A DNA stretch of 64,000 nucleotides from Clostridium sp. NkU-1. Its GTDB lineage: Bacteria; Bacillota_A; Clostridia; Lachnospirales; Lachnospiraceae. Of this stretch, positions 1 to 10,367 are shown piece by piece. The position numbers and the translations under genes were made by a program. Numbering within the stretch: the first letter of the stretch is position 1; each line of letters begins with the position of its first letter. The notes under the pieces are model-generated. The model saw nothing but the letters and a program-made list of their open reading frames with translations. It searched no databases and had not been told where the DNA came from. The stretch spans positions 1 through 64,000 of the forward strand of contig BBDR01000014.1 of NCBI GenBank assembly GCA_001312405.1. The letters are read 5' to 3'.

Positions 1-445
1 GGTTGGCCCCTGCGGTCCCTGTGGTCCCTGAGCACCAGTAGCGCCGGTAGCGCCAGTGGTCCAGTCGGTCCCTGCGGTCCCTGAGCACCAGTAGCGCCAG
101 TAGCCCCGGTTGGTCCCTGTGGTCCCTGAGCACCAGTAGCGCCAGTAGCACCAGTTGGTCCGGTTGGCCCGATCGGTCCTTGTACTCCCTGAGGTCCTTG
201 AGGTCCTACTGGTCCCTGAGGTCCGGCAGGTCCCTGGGGTCCTTGAGGTCCTTGCGGTCCTCTAGGTCCAGTTGGCCCAGTCGGTCCCTGAAGCCTCTAG
301 GTCCAGTTGGTCCCTGTGGCCCTCTAGGTCCAGTCGGTCCCTGGGGTCCTCTGGGTCCAGGGCAGCCTCTGGGTCCTTGCGGACCAGGGCAACAACCGCA
401 TCCATCACAGCAGCGATTATCGTCCCAATTTCTACAATTATTCAT
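1..445 (-). CDS. Collagen-like Gly-X-Y repeat protein (BclA-type), 5' part, frameshifted
   Basis: The protein starts at 445 behind AGGAGGG with a short Cys-rich head ([19 protein letters not shown]) and then runs into GPQGPR/GPTGPR triplets, later [12 protein letters not shown] blocks. Clostridial and Bacillus proteins of this build are usually exosporium or spore-surface fibres, with a collagen-like stalk and a C-terminal globular domain; that domain would lie beyond the left window edge. The triplet frame is broken near 290 and again near 60, each time as if one base were missing, and Gly-X-Y coding resumes at once in the next frame. No signal peptide is seen, which fits mother-cell-made exosporium proteins. 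The neighbouring DUF4489 genes support a surface or spore role, but this is inference. Confidence 0.8.
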
Positions 446-878
446 TATGATTCCCTCCTGTTAAGGTATGATATTTTGATCTTCTGCTTATAAGCGTTCT
501 ATACAAGATTAAAATCAGAATATAAAGGAACTTCGTACTCCTTTATACCTTATGATATGTATTGAATGACAAGTTTGTTAGAAAATAACGGAACTTAATA
601 ATGCTGCTAAGATCACTGCGGACTGGAAGGAAATATTCTGGGATAATTGTAGGAAGATTACTGAATTTATAGATGATTAAGGGCGTCAGCATAGCCAAAA
701 CCTGCCCTATAGGTATGGGAGTTTTCTGTATAATTCCAGATAATTTAACGAATAAAACTGGGGATTCCAAGGAGTATGTATTTCGCTGGCATTTGATATG
801 CCAGGAATTATGAAAAGCCTTCTGCGGGCAGAGCAGTGGCCTTTACCTCGGAAAGTAAGGACCATAATAAAAAGAAAT
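446..878. other. Intergenic stretch, no convincing gene
   Basis: About 430 bases upstream of the collagen-like gene. A 75-codon minus-strand open frame from 770 begins with TTG, has no ribosome-binding site and no recognisable family, so it is not called. The part next to 445 should hold the promoter of the collagen-like gene, but no clear -35/-10 pair stands out. A sporulation sigma-factor promoter would not be obvious by eye. Confidence 0.4.
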
Positions 879-928
879 ACTCCCTTTTGATAAGAATTTT
901 AATAATTAAAAACTTATCAAAAAGGAGT
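879..928 (-). terminator. Stem-loop terminator of the DUF6232-like gene
   Basis: A 16-base arm at 879-894 pairs with 913-928 with one mismatch around an 18-base loop. On the minus strand it is followed by a T-rich stretch (TATTTCTTTTTATT). It sits about 75 bases past the stop codon at 1003, so it can end transcription of that gene. Confidence 0.65.
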
Positions 929-1002
929 TGTCTATCGTAAATGTATAAGTTATTTTATTTCTCAGGTATAAGGCCCAAAAAAACTTTCATAATAGATACC
1001 GG

Positions 1003-1738
1003 TCAATAGATATTAGCTTTTATTTCATCAATCAGAGCATTTAGCCCTAATTCATTGCAATCGTTAATAAGTCCCATAGTAACAAAACTGCTGAAGAATT
1101 TTTTTGCCTCATTTTTATCATTCATGTTTAATGATTGGATTGTTTTTTCGATCAAACTCAAAATCTCATTATTAATTTCACTATTTTTCGTATAGTGCAT
1201 AGCTAATTTTTGCAGTTCCCTGATGATTGGTTCATTTATTGCGCTTGTCATGACGTTCATCATTTGGTCGCCGGAAGAAGGTTCCTTTTCTGCTTCAGAG
1301 TTATCAATGATCTTTCCATCCCCAAGAAAGCTGATTTGAAGGCTTGAACCATACTGTTTTTTGAAATAAGATCGCTGATCAGTCGTAGGCTGAAGGGTAA
1401 ATTCTTTGTTAGTGCAAACAAAAGAATAAATTTTACCGGAGCTGATTTCAAAATTGATACCTATAAAACGTTCTTGTTTCCGATTCCAATAAAACCAGGC
1501 GATGGGGTACAGGATCAGAGCCAGCAGGATGCCAATGATGCTTGCAGGGCTGGAACCCGATAAAGCTATGAGTAATAAAATGAGAACAAAACGGACAGGA
1601 AATGGTTTATCAGGGCAGCTTCCCATCCATACATGAGAAATATTTTCGGTTTTGATCATATGATTATCCCATCTAATCGTATTTTTTTTCAATAGTTATG
1701 GTAGAGTCTATAAATCTTATATTCGTTTGATTTGTCAT
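1003..1738 (-). CDS. DUF6232-like two-TM membrane protein, one frameshift
   Basis: The most likely start is ATG at 1738, 4 bases after GGAGAG; this frame (MTNQTNIRFIDSTITIEK) shifts in the run of eight A near 1685 into the long frame that ends at 1003. The reconstructed protein is about 244 residues: a short N-terminal segment with an 'IRWDNHMIKTENISHVWMG' strand pattern, two closely spaced hydrophobic helices (roughly residues 50-82, 'VRFVLILLLIALSG' and 'IIGILLALILYPIAWFYW'), then a soluble C-terminal domain. This order, a short sheet followed by a helical hairpin, resembles the DUF6232 family of unknown function. Family assignment is tentative. It sits between two spore-surface type genes, but a functional link is not shown. 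Confidence 0.6.
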
Positions 1739-1749
1739 GAATCTCTCCT

Positions 1750-2349
1750 CTAAACAATTCCACTATTATTTTCAATGATAGATGCAATGAGAACTGGATT
1801 TGTAATCATAATGGTGCCCATGGTATCAAAGCCCATAATTTCTACATATACACTGTAATTGCAGTATTTGCACCCTATGGAGTCATGATCATAGGCCATG
1901 AAAGAAAAGGTATTTGTTTCCCTGCTATTCTGATTTCGGCTGTAAACCAGGCTGGAGCTGACAGGAGTCCGGGCCGCCTGATCGTTTCCTTGCTTATATA
2001 GCTGAAATTTGAGATGCATACGGGCGTTGATGGTAAGGATATTACAGGAAAAATTAAAATGAATTAAAAAGTTCCTGTAGCTGAAAGTATCTATATTAAG
2101 CGAAGCTACGTTATATGTAGCGTTTTTGTCTGTTTGATCAGGTAAAATGATTCCTCCCGCAGCAGTACTCTTTATTAAAACCTGGTTTACAGGAGGTGAA
2201 TCACAGGAACTCTTCTGATTACTTTGTAAATACTGGCTTTGGTTAAGGTTTTTGGGCTGGGTAGACTGGATAGGCTGTGGATTCCTATTGGCTGTATAGC
2301 GATATGGACAATTAGGACGGCATGACATACTGAATAAGCGGTTATACAT
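1750..2349 (-). CDS. DUF4489-type protein (copy 1)
   Basis: Intact reading frame of about 199 residues; ATG at 2349 is preferred because AAGGAGC lies 11 bases upstream. The first 55 residues are polar and rich in Gln, Asn, Pro and Ser with a few Cys. The rest follows the DUF4489 pattern: 'AAGGIILPDQ', a strand ending in 'LNIDTFSY', 'HFNFSCNILT', 'LKFQLYKQGND', 'SRNQNSRETNTFSFMAYD', a CKYCNYSVYVEI segment, and a closing 'NPVLIASIIENN'. DUF4489 proteins are small clostridial proteins of unknown function. This copy is more diverged and has a longer head than the other two here. It follows the second DUF4489 gene by about 140 bases on the same strand. Confidence 0.75.
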   Translation of the reverse strand: MYNRLFSMSCRPNCPYRYTANRNPQPIQSTQPKNLNQSQYLQSNQKSSCDSPPVNQVLIKSTAAGGIILPDQTDKNATYNVASLNIDTFSYRNFLIHFNFSCNILTINARMHLKFQLYKQGNDQAARTPVSSSLVYSRNQNSRETNTFSFMAYDHDSIGCKYCNYSVYVEIMGFDTMGTIMITNPVLIASIIENNSGIV

Positions 2350-2488
2350 AATGACCACAGCTCCTTATTTGAATGCTCATAGATAGAGCATTCGGCCGGG
2401 TTCGGCCAAACACCCTATCTATGATAGAAAGTTATTTTATGCAGCTATTGGGCATACATCCCTTGTACCCACCATTCAAACCTGGAAT

Positions 2489-3022
2489 TTAGAAGCAGTC
2501 GTTATCTACGATGATTGCGGCAAGGGTTGCATTATTAATGGCAGTAACACCAACCGTAGCAACGCCAGCAACCGTAGCAACTACACTGTAAGTGCAGCAG
2601 TCATCGTTACACATATCGCAATCGCAAACGAAGAAGGAGAAGGTGTTACTATCAGTACAGCTACAAGCCGTGAGAAAGTCCAGATTGGTCCTACTGGAAT
2701 AGGAGTCAACATGCCTTTGCACTGTTTGAATACCTGGAAATTCAGGGAGATAACAGCAGCGGTTGTTACGATATTACTTGCAAATTCAAATTTAATGCAC
2801 GGGTTTTTTTAAATTTTTGGAATCTACGTTTACAGTAGCCAGAGTAAACGCAGCGCCTGCAACTGTTGCAACCGGAAGAGTTACTCCGCCCTGGCTGCCG
2901 CATTTTAATATTGTTCTGTTGGGTTTTAAGTGCTTTCTGGGCCGTTCGCATGTGCAGTTACACGTACAGTCCTCACATTCATCACATTCGCATTCACATA
3001 TTCTCATATCAAGATCATTCAT
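2489..3022 (-). CDS. DUF4489 protein (copy 2), two frameshifts
   Basis: Starts at ATG 3022 behind GGAGGTCACATC. The head is an acidic Cys-rich string (ECECDECEDCTCNCTC) followed by the DUF4489 core 'ILKCGSQGGVTLPVATVAG'. The frame slips in the A7 run near 2812 (one A too many or too few) and again near 2715. Read across both slips, the core continues with 'CIKFEFASNIVTTAAV', 'NFQVFKQCKGMLTPIPVGP', 'NTFSFFVCDCDMCNDDCC' and 'NNATLAAIIVDNDCF', which is the expected complete domain of about 175 residues. The alternating Cys/Asp pattern could bind metal or form disulfide links; this is inference. Function unknown. Confidence 0.75.
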
Positions 3023-3166
3023 GATGTGACCTCCATTTTGCTTAATAATTAGGAATGTTTCGTTATACCATCATGGTATACTACATTATATTATCAAGAA
3101 GAAAATATGCTACAACTCACTAGACAATATTTGTCTTACTGTCATTCTTTGCCCCATTTCCTGCAA

Positions 3167-4975
3167 TTATCGGATTCTTAAGGTCAGATTTTTGTTTTCC
3201 ATGGTGATCAGTAACCGGTACACCTCATGCTTCCATGAATTTTTCAAACGTTCATCAATAATTGGAATTACTTCTTTTTGTATCCCTGATGCACCTTCAA
3301 TAAAAAGACTGCCCAAATCTCCGATCTGCACGGTATCTTCAATTACAATGGGCTCCTCGTAAAACATAAGGGACAATACAGGGGAAGGTAGATCTCCATC
3401 GTAATAATCGGATATAGTGATTTCTTTTCCCTTTTCCAGTACAGCGTTCCGGATATAGGATCTGATCCGTTCATCCGGGTAAGCTGCCCCTAAGTCCATG
3501 GAAATCCGGCAGACAGGGTCTCCTAATTGATGGACCACGTTTTCTGCCCGGTAATCGGCCCCATCCTTTTGCATGATTTGGGTCTCTCCGTCAAAAAAAG
3601 GTTGGCAGGTTATGATACCGGGACTGCATGGTCCAAATGTCATAGCGGTCTTTTGAAAAGGTCTTTTTTGTATAGGTTTCGACCCCAATGTCTATAAACA
3701 TGGGTTTTCCATCCTTGTAAATGGTAAAGCTTCCTGTGTCGTTATGATTATGGCTGTCGTCATTATCCCCGGCTTTTACGGCCAGATAAAGATGCTCATC
3801 TCTTGCTATGAAAAGTCCCACGCTTTCATACCAGAAATCCCGGTGGACAATGGGAGATTTGGCAAAGGAAGTCATTTCCCTGTGGGTAAAGACGGTCTGT
3901 AAACGGTAAAACAGGTTATGTTCCTCTACGGTCAAGGGATCCTCACTGCTTTGGTAATCTTCTGCGGCAAAGGACATAAGCTCCTCATTTTTCGTCCGCT
4001 TGCCAAAGAGGAATTCCCTGGCTCCGCACCGTCCGGCAATGGGAGAGCAGTCGGCGAAATTCACGTAATAGACATCATGAATATGTGCGGTCAGGATGTA
4101 GGAGGCTATGTTTTTGATTTTTTTCGATTTCGTAGGCAGGAAGAAAGGCGTTGTCTGAAATCCCATTTAATACCTCAAGGCAGTTGAACAGGCATAATCC
4201 TGCGTGACGGTAGTACTGGGCACCTTCATCGCAGCAGCCGTCTTCCCCATATTCCGCCAGAAAATAGTCAATGCTTTTGCACGCCTTTTTTAAATATTTC
4301 CTCCTTTTTAATCTGTGGAAGTTCTCTTGTAAAGGCGGAGAGAAGCACATTCTGGGTGCACCAGACCGTCCAGTTGTTCATATGGCTGACCCCGTCGCCC
4401 ATCCACCAGAAGTGTTCGTTGAGATAAGGGGTAAAAATCCGTTCCTCAAGGTTTTTATTGATCATCTTTGAGAGGAAGGGGGTGACAGAATCAAGCTCCT
4501 GCCTTAAAAGATACTCTGCCACGGCCAGTACAGAGGCCGTTTCCGCTGCAAACAGATCAATGACAGGGCGGGTGACATCAGGAAGGATAAAAGGAGGCGT
4601 GTCGCGGACGTAGGAGTTATGGGCAGGAAGCTGCCATGCGTTTTCCTCACATATCAGATAAAGCCCGTTGATGATATCATCAAGAAAGCGTCCCTTATAT
4701 TCCGCGCATTCAGCCAGGACCAGGGCATTAAGGGCGGTCCTTCTTAAAAACAGCTTATCCTGAAAATGGCTTCTGTTTCCGTTTCTGGTAAACTCCATGT
4801 AATCTGCGGCAGTTAAAGCAGGGTAATCATAATTTAAATAAACTTCTCCGTTTTTTATGAGGCGGCCTGTCAGATCCTTTGGCAGAGAATCCCAGGAATT
4901 CCGGTCAGAGGCCTGGGGAAAGGGTGAAAAACAGGATAAAGGTTTTTTTCGTTCATTTGTAAGTTTTGTAATCAT
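3167..4975 (-). CDS. Heparinase II/III-family polysaccharide lyase, three frameshifts
   Basis: Reconstructed length about 600 residues, start ATG 4975 with AAGGAGC ten bases upstream. The N-terminal half is an alpha-toroid type domain ('FLDDIINGLYLICEENAW', 'HFWWMGDGVSHMNNWTVW'), the C-terminal half the beta-sandwich of heparinase II/III proteins with the diagnostic 'DDSHNHNDTGSFTIYKDG' motif (His residues of the lyase centre). The frame breaks near 4290, 4120 and 3610. There is no signal peptide, so it probably acts on imported oligosaccharides in the cytoplasm. It follows yesN-like regulator and sensor genes on the same strand and faces an importer plus GH88 gene, which fits glycosaminoglycan-like substrates. 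The exact polysaccharide lyase family is not assigned. Confidence 0.85.
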
Positions 4976-4989
4976 GGGATGTATGCTCC

Positions 4990-6605
4990 TTATTTGTCTT
5001 CGTCAGGATTGGCGGTATTTTGTTGTATAAATTCACGGGGAGAAAGCCCGGTGACTTTTTTAAAAACTTTACTGAAATAAAAGGCGCTTTCAAAGCCCAG
5101 CCGGTCGGCTGCCTCATAGATTTTCATGTCTTGTTCCAATAGGAGGGCTTTGGCACGGTTGATCTTTGCCTGGGCAATGTATTCTGAAAAACCGATCCGG
5201 CAGTTTTTCTTAAAGAGGATGCTTAAATAATTGGGGCTTAAGCCGAATACACCGGCCACCTCGTTTAAGGTCAGCTTTTCCGATATGTGGTTGTTGATGT
5301 ATTTTTGTACATTGGTTATGACATGGGCTTTGTAGGTTTTCCGTTTTGACTTCAGCACTTCACAAAGGCCGTCACGGAAAATTGTCATCCATTCGGCGAT
5401 CTGCTCTACATTGGTAAAACGGTAAATGGAGCGGTAACCGTCATTGTAGGAAGAAAAAATCTCTGTCATATTTTCCTGCCCGTCTGGAAGAAGGGAAAGA
5501 GCCAGGTATAGAATGTTGCAGGCTCCGTCTGCTGCCTGGGAAAAACGCAGGGGATGGGCTTCAAACAGTTCAATAATTTCAGTCATGGTACGGGATAAAA
5601 CATCCGTATCAAACTCATTGAAAGCCTTGGTTATCTCACTTTTAAATACGGAGATATTGAACGCGTTGCGGATCGCAGCAGTATCATTGCCGGTAAACAT
5701 CACTATGGGCTGCGTGGAACTGGCCCGTCCAAAGGCCTGGCGGGCTTCCTGGTAGGATTCGCTTATTTTTAGGGGCTGGCTGACCGGAGTTCCAACTCCT
5801 GTAAGAATCGTTACATTAAAATAGTTCCGGACCATGTCTGCAGCGTTTCGAAATGCATCGAAAACAGCTTCTTCCCGATAGTCCTCTGATTCAGGCAGAT
5901 GAAATACCACTGCAAAGTGTTTCATATCCAGACTTACCACATAGGCGGGAAGGTGCCTGCCGATAATTTCCTTTGCCATCTGCAGAGCGCTGTTATAAAG
6001 GTTCATGAGTTTGCCATAATCCATATCCCTTCCGGCTTCCTCCCGGATCTGGCAAAGAGCGGTAAAATAACAGGCTTCCGTAAAATCCAGCCTCAAATCT
6101 CTGGTCTGCAGTTCAAACTGTTCCTCGCTGTCAAAAAGGTTATGCAAGAGCCGCATAAAGAATTTTTCGTAATAGCTCTGCAGTAAAGGACGCCCTGAAT
6201 CCTTGTATTCCATGGAGACCTGAAGGCTCTCTAAGCGGGAAAGGGCCTTTTTAACTGCCTCCTCCAGGGCCTTTGCATTTAATTCCAGCTTGATTAAATA
6301 ATCCACGGCCTCATAGGCCATTGCTTCCTTGATGAGCTGGAATTCTTCGTAGCTTGTAAGAAAGATAAACAGGGGGATCTTTCCATAGGTTTCCCGGCAG
6401 GTCTTTGCAGGGTAAGCCCGTTCATGGTTGGCATGCGGATGTCGGTAATGACAATTTCCGGGGAATATTCCGCGATCATTTCAAAGGCATCCTGCCCATT
6501 CATGGCAGTACCACAGATCTCAATACCGTAATCCGCCCAGTTTAACATGGACTTTATTCCGATCTGAACCAATGGCTCATCATCTGCAATCAATAATTTC
6601 GTCAT
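4990..6605 (-). CDS. YesN-like response regulator with AraC-type HTH, one frameshift
   Basis: Begins at ATG 6605 with a receiver domain: 'LLIADDEPLVQIGIKSML' with the acidic pocket, and phospho-acceptor Asp in 'EIVITDIRMPTMNGL'. The frame slips near 6410 and the rest (6321 to 4990) carries a long linker of about 330 residues and a C-terminal AraC double helix-turn-helix ('LNEVAGVFGLSPNYLSILFK' and 'AADRLGFESAFYFSKVFKKV', ending 'TGLSPREFIQQ'). Total about 535 residues, usual for YesN-type regulators. Its sensor lies 5 bases upstream. It probably activates the divergent sugar importer at 8826 and the lyase gene downstream. Confidence 0.9.
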
Positions 6606-6610
6606 ACATA

Positions 6611-8495
6611 TTACCTTTCGGCTGTTTGATTTTCTGAGTAAGGGGCATAAGGTATTAAAATGGTCATGGTGGTGAATCTGCCCGGACAGCTATGAATGGT
6701 GATTCCATATTCCGGACCAAAATCATATTGGATGCGTTTGTTCACGTTGCTGATGCCGACGTGGCGGAAGAATTCTGTTTTGCTCTGGCTGTCAGTCTCC
6801 TTATGGAGAACCTTGTCTATGGTATCCTGGGACATTCCGACGCCGTTATCCGTGATATCTATTTTAAGGGCCTTTTTGAGGCCCAGGTTTGTGCTTTGGG
6901 CAGAAACAGTGATTTTACCGGCTGTCTTAGCAGGTTCTATTCCATGAAACAGGGCATTTTCAATGATGGGCTGGAGGGTAAAACGGTGAATTTCACAATT
7001 GTATAAATCCTCCGATTCAATGGAATATTCAATGGTGACACTGCCGCCGTAACGGTATTTCTGGATCAGGAAATAATCCTTTACCAGGTCCAGCTCTTCT
7101 TAAGGGGATCATTGATTTGGTTCCTTTTGAAACATTTTTAAGAAGCCTTGCAAGGGCGGTGGTCATATCAGCAATTCCGTCTGCATTCTGAATCGTTGCC
7201 ATCCATTTGATGGAATTTAAGGTATTATATAGAAAATGGGGATTGATCTGGCTTTGCAGGATCTGGTATTCCAAATCCTTTTTTTGTTTTTCATCAGATA
7301 CCCGCTTTTCCATCAGGGTGATGATATTTTCCGACATATTATTGATTCCGCTGCCCACTTCTCCAAGCTCATGATTCCATTCAATAGCCGTATCCCTGGA
7401 AAAATCCCCGGTTGAGATGTCATGGATCTTGCTGCTGAGCTTATGAATGGGCTCCATGATGATCTTATTTAATAGGAAAGCCAGCAGTACGCCCAATGAG
7501 ACAATAGTAAGGCAGGTTCCCAGTATGAAAAGAGTATATAAATTTTTCTGCTGGCCGAACTGTTGTTCAGAAAGCACCTGGGATAAGCTCCAGCCGGCCA
7601 TCCCCTCTATGGGACGTTCCACCAGGATCCGTTTTTTTCCATCGTCCATGGAAACGGAGAGAACCCTGGTCCCTTTGGACAGAGATTCATTCTCTCTCAG
7701 CTTCACCGGATCGGTGTAGGGCATTTCGGTTTCTTTTAAGCCGCTGGAATTAAAACCATAGGTTTTATCTCCAATGGTAATAAAAAGCATACTGTCCTCA
7801 GGGAGAGGATAGGAGGCCAGGTAATCGGTAAAGAGACGGGATGAGATTTCCACGTAAGTCCAGCCAATGATTTCGGAATTGAATTCATTGGAAACCGGAC
7901 GGACAATGGGAATGAATTGTTCTCTTCCTGAATTGGAAAATGGGTCCTTAACCAGGCCAATCCAAAGAAAGTCTGGGGCCTTGTAAAGCTTTTCAAAGAA
8001 ACCTTCATTTCTGATGATCCTGGCTGCATAAGAGGAAGTATTATTGGCAGCAGCAGCCATTTGAAGGAAATTTTTTTCATTGGAAGAAGAAACAATGACC
8101 CTGGACATATATTCATTGGACCGGGTGTTATAAAATTTATAATATTCTTCCTTTAAGCGGCTGTGGGTGGAAAGGGCCATAGGGCGCAGATTATCAAAAT
8201 CCCTGGAGGCGGTGGGAAGCTTTGGCTTGTCTTTAACTGCTTCCAGATAATCCAGTATGGCGCCGTTGGAGCAGCACCATTTGCTGAAATAGATGATATC
8301 CTTCATATCAGCACCAATGTTGTTGCTTACGACCTGAAGGCTGAATTCCACAGACTGAATCTGGTTTTTCCTTAAAAAGGACTGGAAAACTGAGAAACAG
8401 ACCGTTGTGGTAAGAATGGTGATGAGCAGGGTAATGGCTGCCGTGAGAACCATGATTTTACCCCGTATGGTTTTGGGGATGAGCTTTTTCCACAT
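6611..8495 (-). CDS. YesM-like sensor histidine kinase, one frameshift
   Basis: Start ATG 8495. N-terminal transmembrane helix ('IMVLTAAITLLITILTTTVC', about residues 14-33), an extracellular sensor domain of about 250 residues, a second helix ('LFILGTCLTIVSLGVLLAFL'), a HAMP linker, then the His_kinase region with 'QSQINPHFLYNTLNSIKWM' (phospho-acceptor His in NPHFLYN) and a HATPase_c domain ('QPIIENALFHG', 'ITDNGVGMSQD'). The frame slips near 7103 where one A seems missing; the downstream frame completes the ATPase domain to 6611. These sensors bind oligosaccharides or solute-binding proteins outside the cell and phosphorylate the paired YesN regulator encoded 5 bases downstream. Confidence 0.9.
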
Positions 8496-8656
8496 GATAA
8501 AATAAGGTCCCTTCTTTCAATGGATAGCCTGTGATAATGGTTTTAATATCTACAAAGGTATCCCATTTCATGTAAAATGTCAATGAAAAACCGGCTGGTT
8601 TTTAAATACAAACAGTCAATTTGTATACAAAAGAGAAATATTGCTGTTTATCATAA

Positions 8657-8704
8657 AAAAAGTGCATGTTTTAACAAAAAGTAAAAGAAGTGTGAATAAA
8701 AAGT
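8657..8704 (+). promoter_or_regulatory. Three AAAAAGT direct repeats, candidate AraC/YesN operator
   Basis: AAAAAGT occurs at 8657-8663, 8676-8682 and 8698-8704, spaced 19 and 22 bases, about two helical turns. They lie in the divergent region between yesM-like and the importer genes, 48 to 95 bases upstream of a TATAAT at 8752-8757 that has no good -35 box. AraC-family proteins usually bind direct repeats spaced like this upstream of activator-dependent promoters. The site assignment is inference. Confidence 0.45.
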
Positions 8705-8751
8705 GAATATTATGAAAGATAAATTCCATTTTTAAAACCCCGGTCAGGCGT

Positions 8752-8757
8752 TATAAT
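8752..8757 (+). promoter_or_regulatory. Candidate -10 box of the first sugar importer operon
   Basis: TATAAT 69 bases before the start codon of the solute-binding protein, without a recognisable -35 hexamer at 16-18 bases. This is expected of a promoter that needs an activator such as the adjacent YesN-like regulator. Confidence 0.4.
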
Positions 8758-8825
8758 TTAATCGTGTAAATCACAGGAATATTATGGGGTTTACGGAAAA
8801 CATAATCAAATCAGGAGGGATTACA

Positions 8826-10168
8826 ATGAAAAAAAAGAACACTGAGCATTGTTCTGGCATGTGCATGGCAGCAGCCAGTCTGGCCGGATGCGGCGGCGGT
8901 TCCAAGGAAACTACGGCAGCTTCAGCAGAAGGAACAACAGGGGAGACTGCAAAAGCCTCAGAAGCGGCAGGAGGACAGACTACATTAAAATGGTCTGTTT
9001 GGGATATCGGCTCCACAACCTATTATCAGCCGCTTATTGATGCCTTTGAAAAGGAGCATCCGGATGTAAAGATTGAAATGGTTGATTTAGGCTCTACTGA
9101 TTATCAGACCGTCCTGGCAACAGAGCTTACTGGAAGCGGTTCCGACTTTGACGTGGTTACCGTAAAGGATGTTCCCGGATATATGACGCTTGTGAACAAG
9201 GGCGTATTAGAACCTTTAGACAGCTATATCCAGTCTTCCGGTATTGATCTGACACAGTACAAAGGCCTTACCGATCAGATCACGGTTGACGGAAAATTAT
9301 ACCAGATTCCGTTCCGCAATGACTTCTGGGTTTTATTCTATAACAAAGACATTTTTGATAAAGCAGGTGTTGCTTACCCAACCAATGATATGACATTTGA
9401 ACAGTATGACGCTCTGGCAAAAAGCCTGACCGCCACCACTCCGGGGCAGGAGGTTTATGGTGCCCATTACCATACATGGAGATCTGCCGTACAGCTTTTC
9501 GGCGTGCTTGATGGAAAGAACACCATTCTTGACGGAAAATATGAATTCTTAAAACCATACTATGAAATGATTCTTGGAGAGCAGGAAGATGGGGTTTGCC
9601 AGGACTATGCTACCTTAAAGACCAGCGGCTTACATTATTCCGGTGCATTTGCCCAGGGTAATGTTGCAATGATGAACATGGGTACATGGTTTATCTCTAC
9701 TTTAATGGATAAGGTACGCACCGGCGAGTACACAGACTGTACTAATTGGGGCATTGCAAAATATCCTCATGCAGAAGGTGTAGAACCAGGCTCCACCCTT
9801 GCGACCATTACCTCTTTAGCAATTCCGGCCAAGGCTCCCCATAAGGATCTTGCATGGGAGTTTGTAAACTTTGTAAGCGGAAAAGACGGCGCAGAAATCC
9901 TTGCATCTACCGGTACCATCCCGGCCGTTATGAACAGCACGGTTGCTGATCTGGTATCCAGTGCAGAAGGATTCCCCAAGGATGACGGAACCAGCGTAGA
10001 TGCTCTTAACACCTCTAATTTATACTTAGAGATGCCTGTAAATGCAAAGAGCTCCGAGATTGAGATTGTACTGAACGAAGCCCATGATGCGATCATGACA
10101 GGCAGCATGTCCGTAGAGGAAGGTATTGCCAGATGAATGAAAAGGTAAGTGCAATTCTGGCTCAGTAA
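8826..10168 (+). CDS. ABC sugar-binding lipoprotein, frameshifts at both ends
   Basis: True start is ATG 8826 behind AGGAGGG. The signal peptide is readable only after two nearby indels (one extra A in the A8 run, one base missing before 'ATGGCAGCAGCC'); it then gives a normal lipoprotein leader ending in the lipobox LAGC at about residue 19-22. The mature part is a family-1 solute-binding protein ('WDIGSTTYYQPLIDAFEKEH', 'PFRNDFWVLFYNKDIFDKAG', 'MNMGTWFISTLM'). A third slip near 10131 hides the C-terminal MNEKVSAILAQ; the real stop is 10166-10168. It is anchored outside the membrane and delivers an oligosaccharide to the two permeases encoded downstream. No ATPase gene is in the cluster, so a shared MsmK-type ATPase is probable. 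Confidence 0.9.
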
Positions 10169-10192
10169 CAGGCAAAACAGAGATATATCACA

Positions 10193-10218
10193 GAGGCGGG
10201 CAGCAAAAAGCCCGCCTC
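10193..10218 (+). terminator. GC-rich hairpin between binding protein and permease
   Basis: Perfect 9-base arms GAGGCGGGC/GCCCGCCTC with an 8-base loop, followed by ATTTAAAG and not a full T-run. Such a hairpin after the binding-protein gene commonly reduces read-through or protects mRNA so that the binding protein is made in excess over the permeases. Confidence 0.6.
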
Positions 10219-10367
10219 ATTTAAAGGAAACTTCTGATTTGATTTAATGGATTTAACGGTTGAAAGAAACAAAGTCTTTTAACCTTGAGTTAGAGAATGA
10301 ACCGGATATGTAAACATATCTGCTTGATTCATCAGGACACAAAAATGGGAAAAGGAGGATAAGCAAC

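Noticed and set aside
1..300. Non-coding tandem repeat
   Set aside because: The 9- to 18-base periodicity is explained by Gly-X-Y codons on the minus strand.
543..770. 75-codon minus-strand open frame
   Set aside because: TTG start, no ribosome-binding site, no family resemblance; more likely chance.
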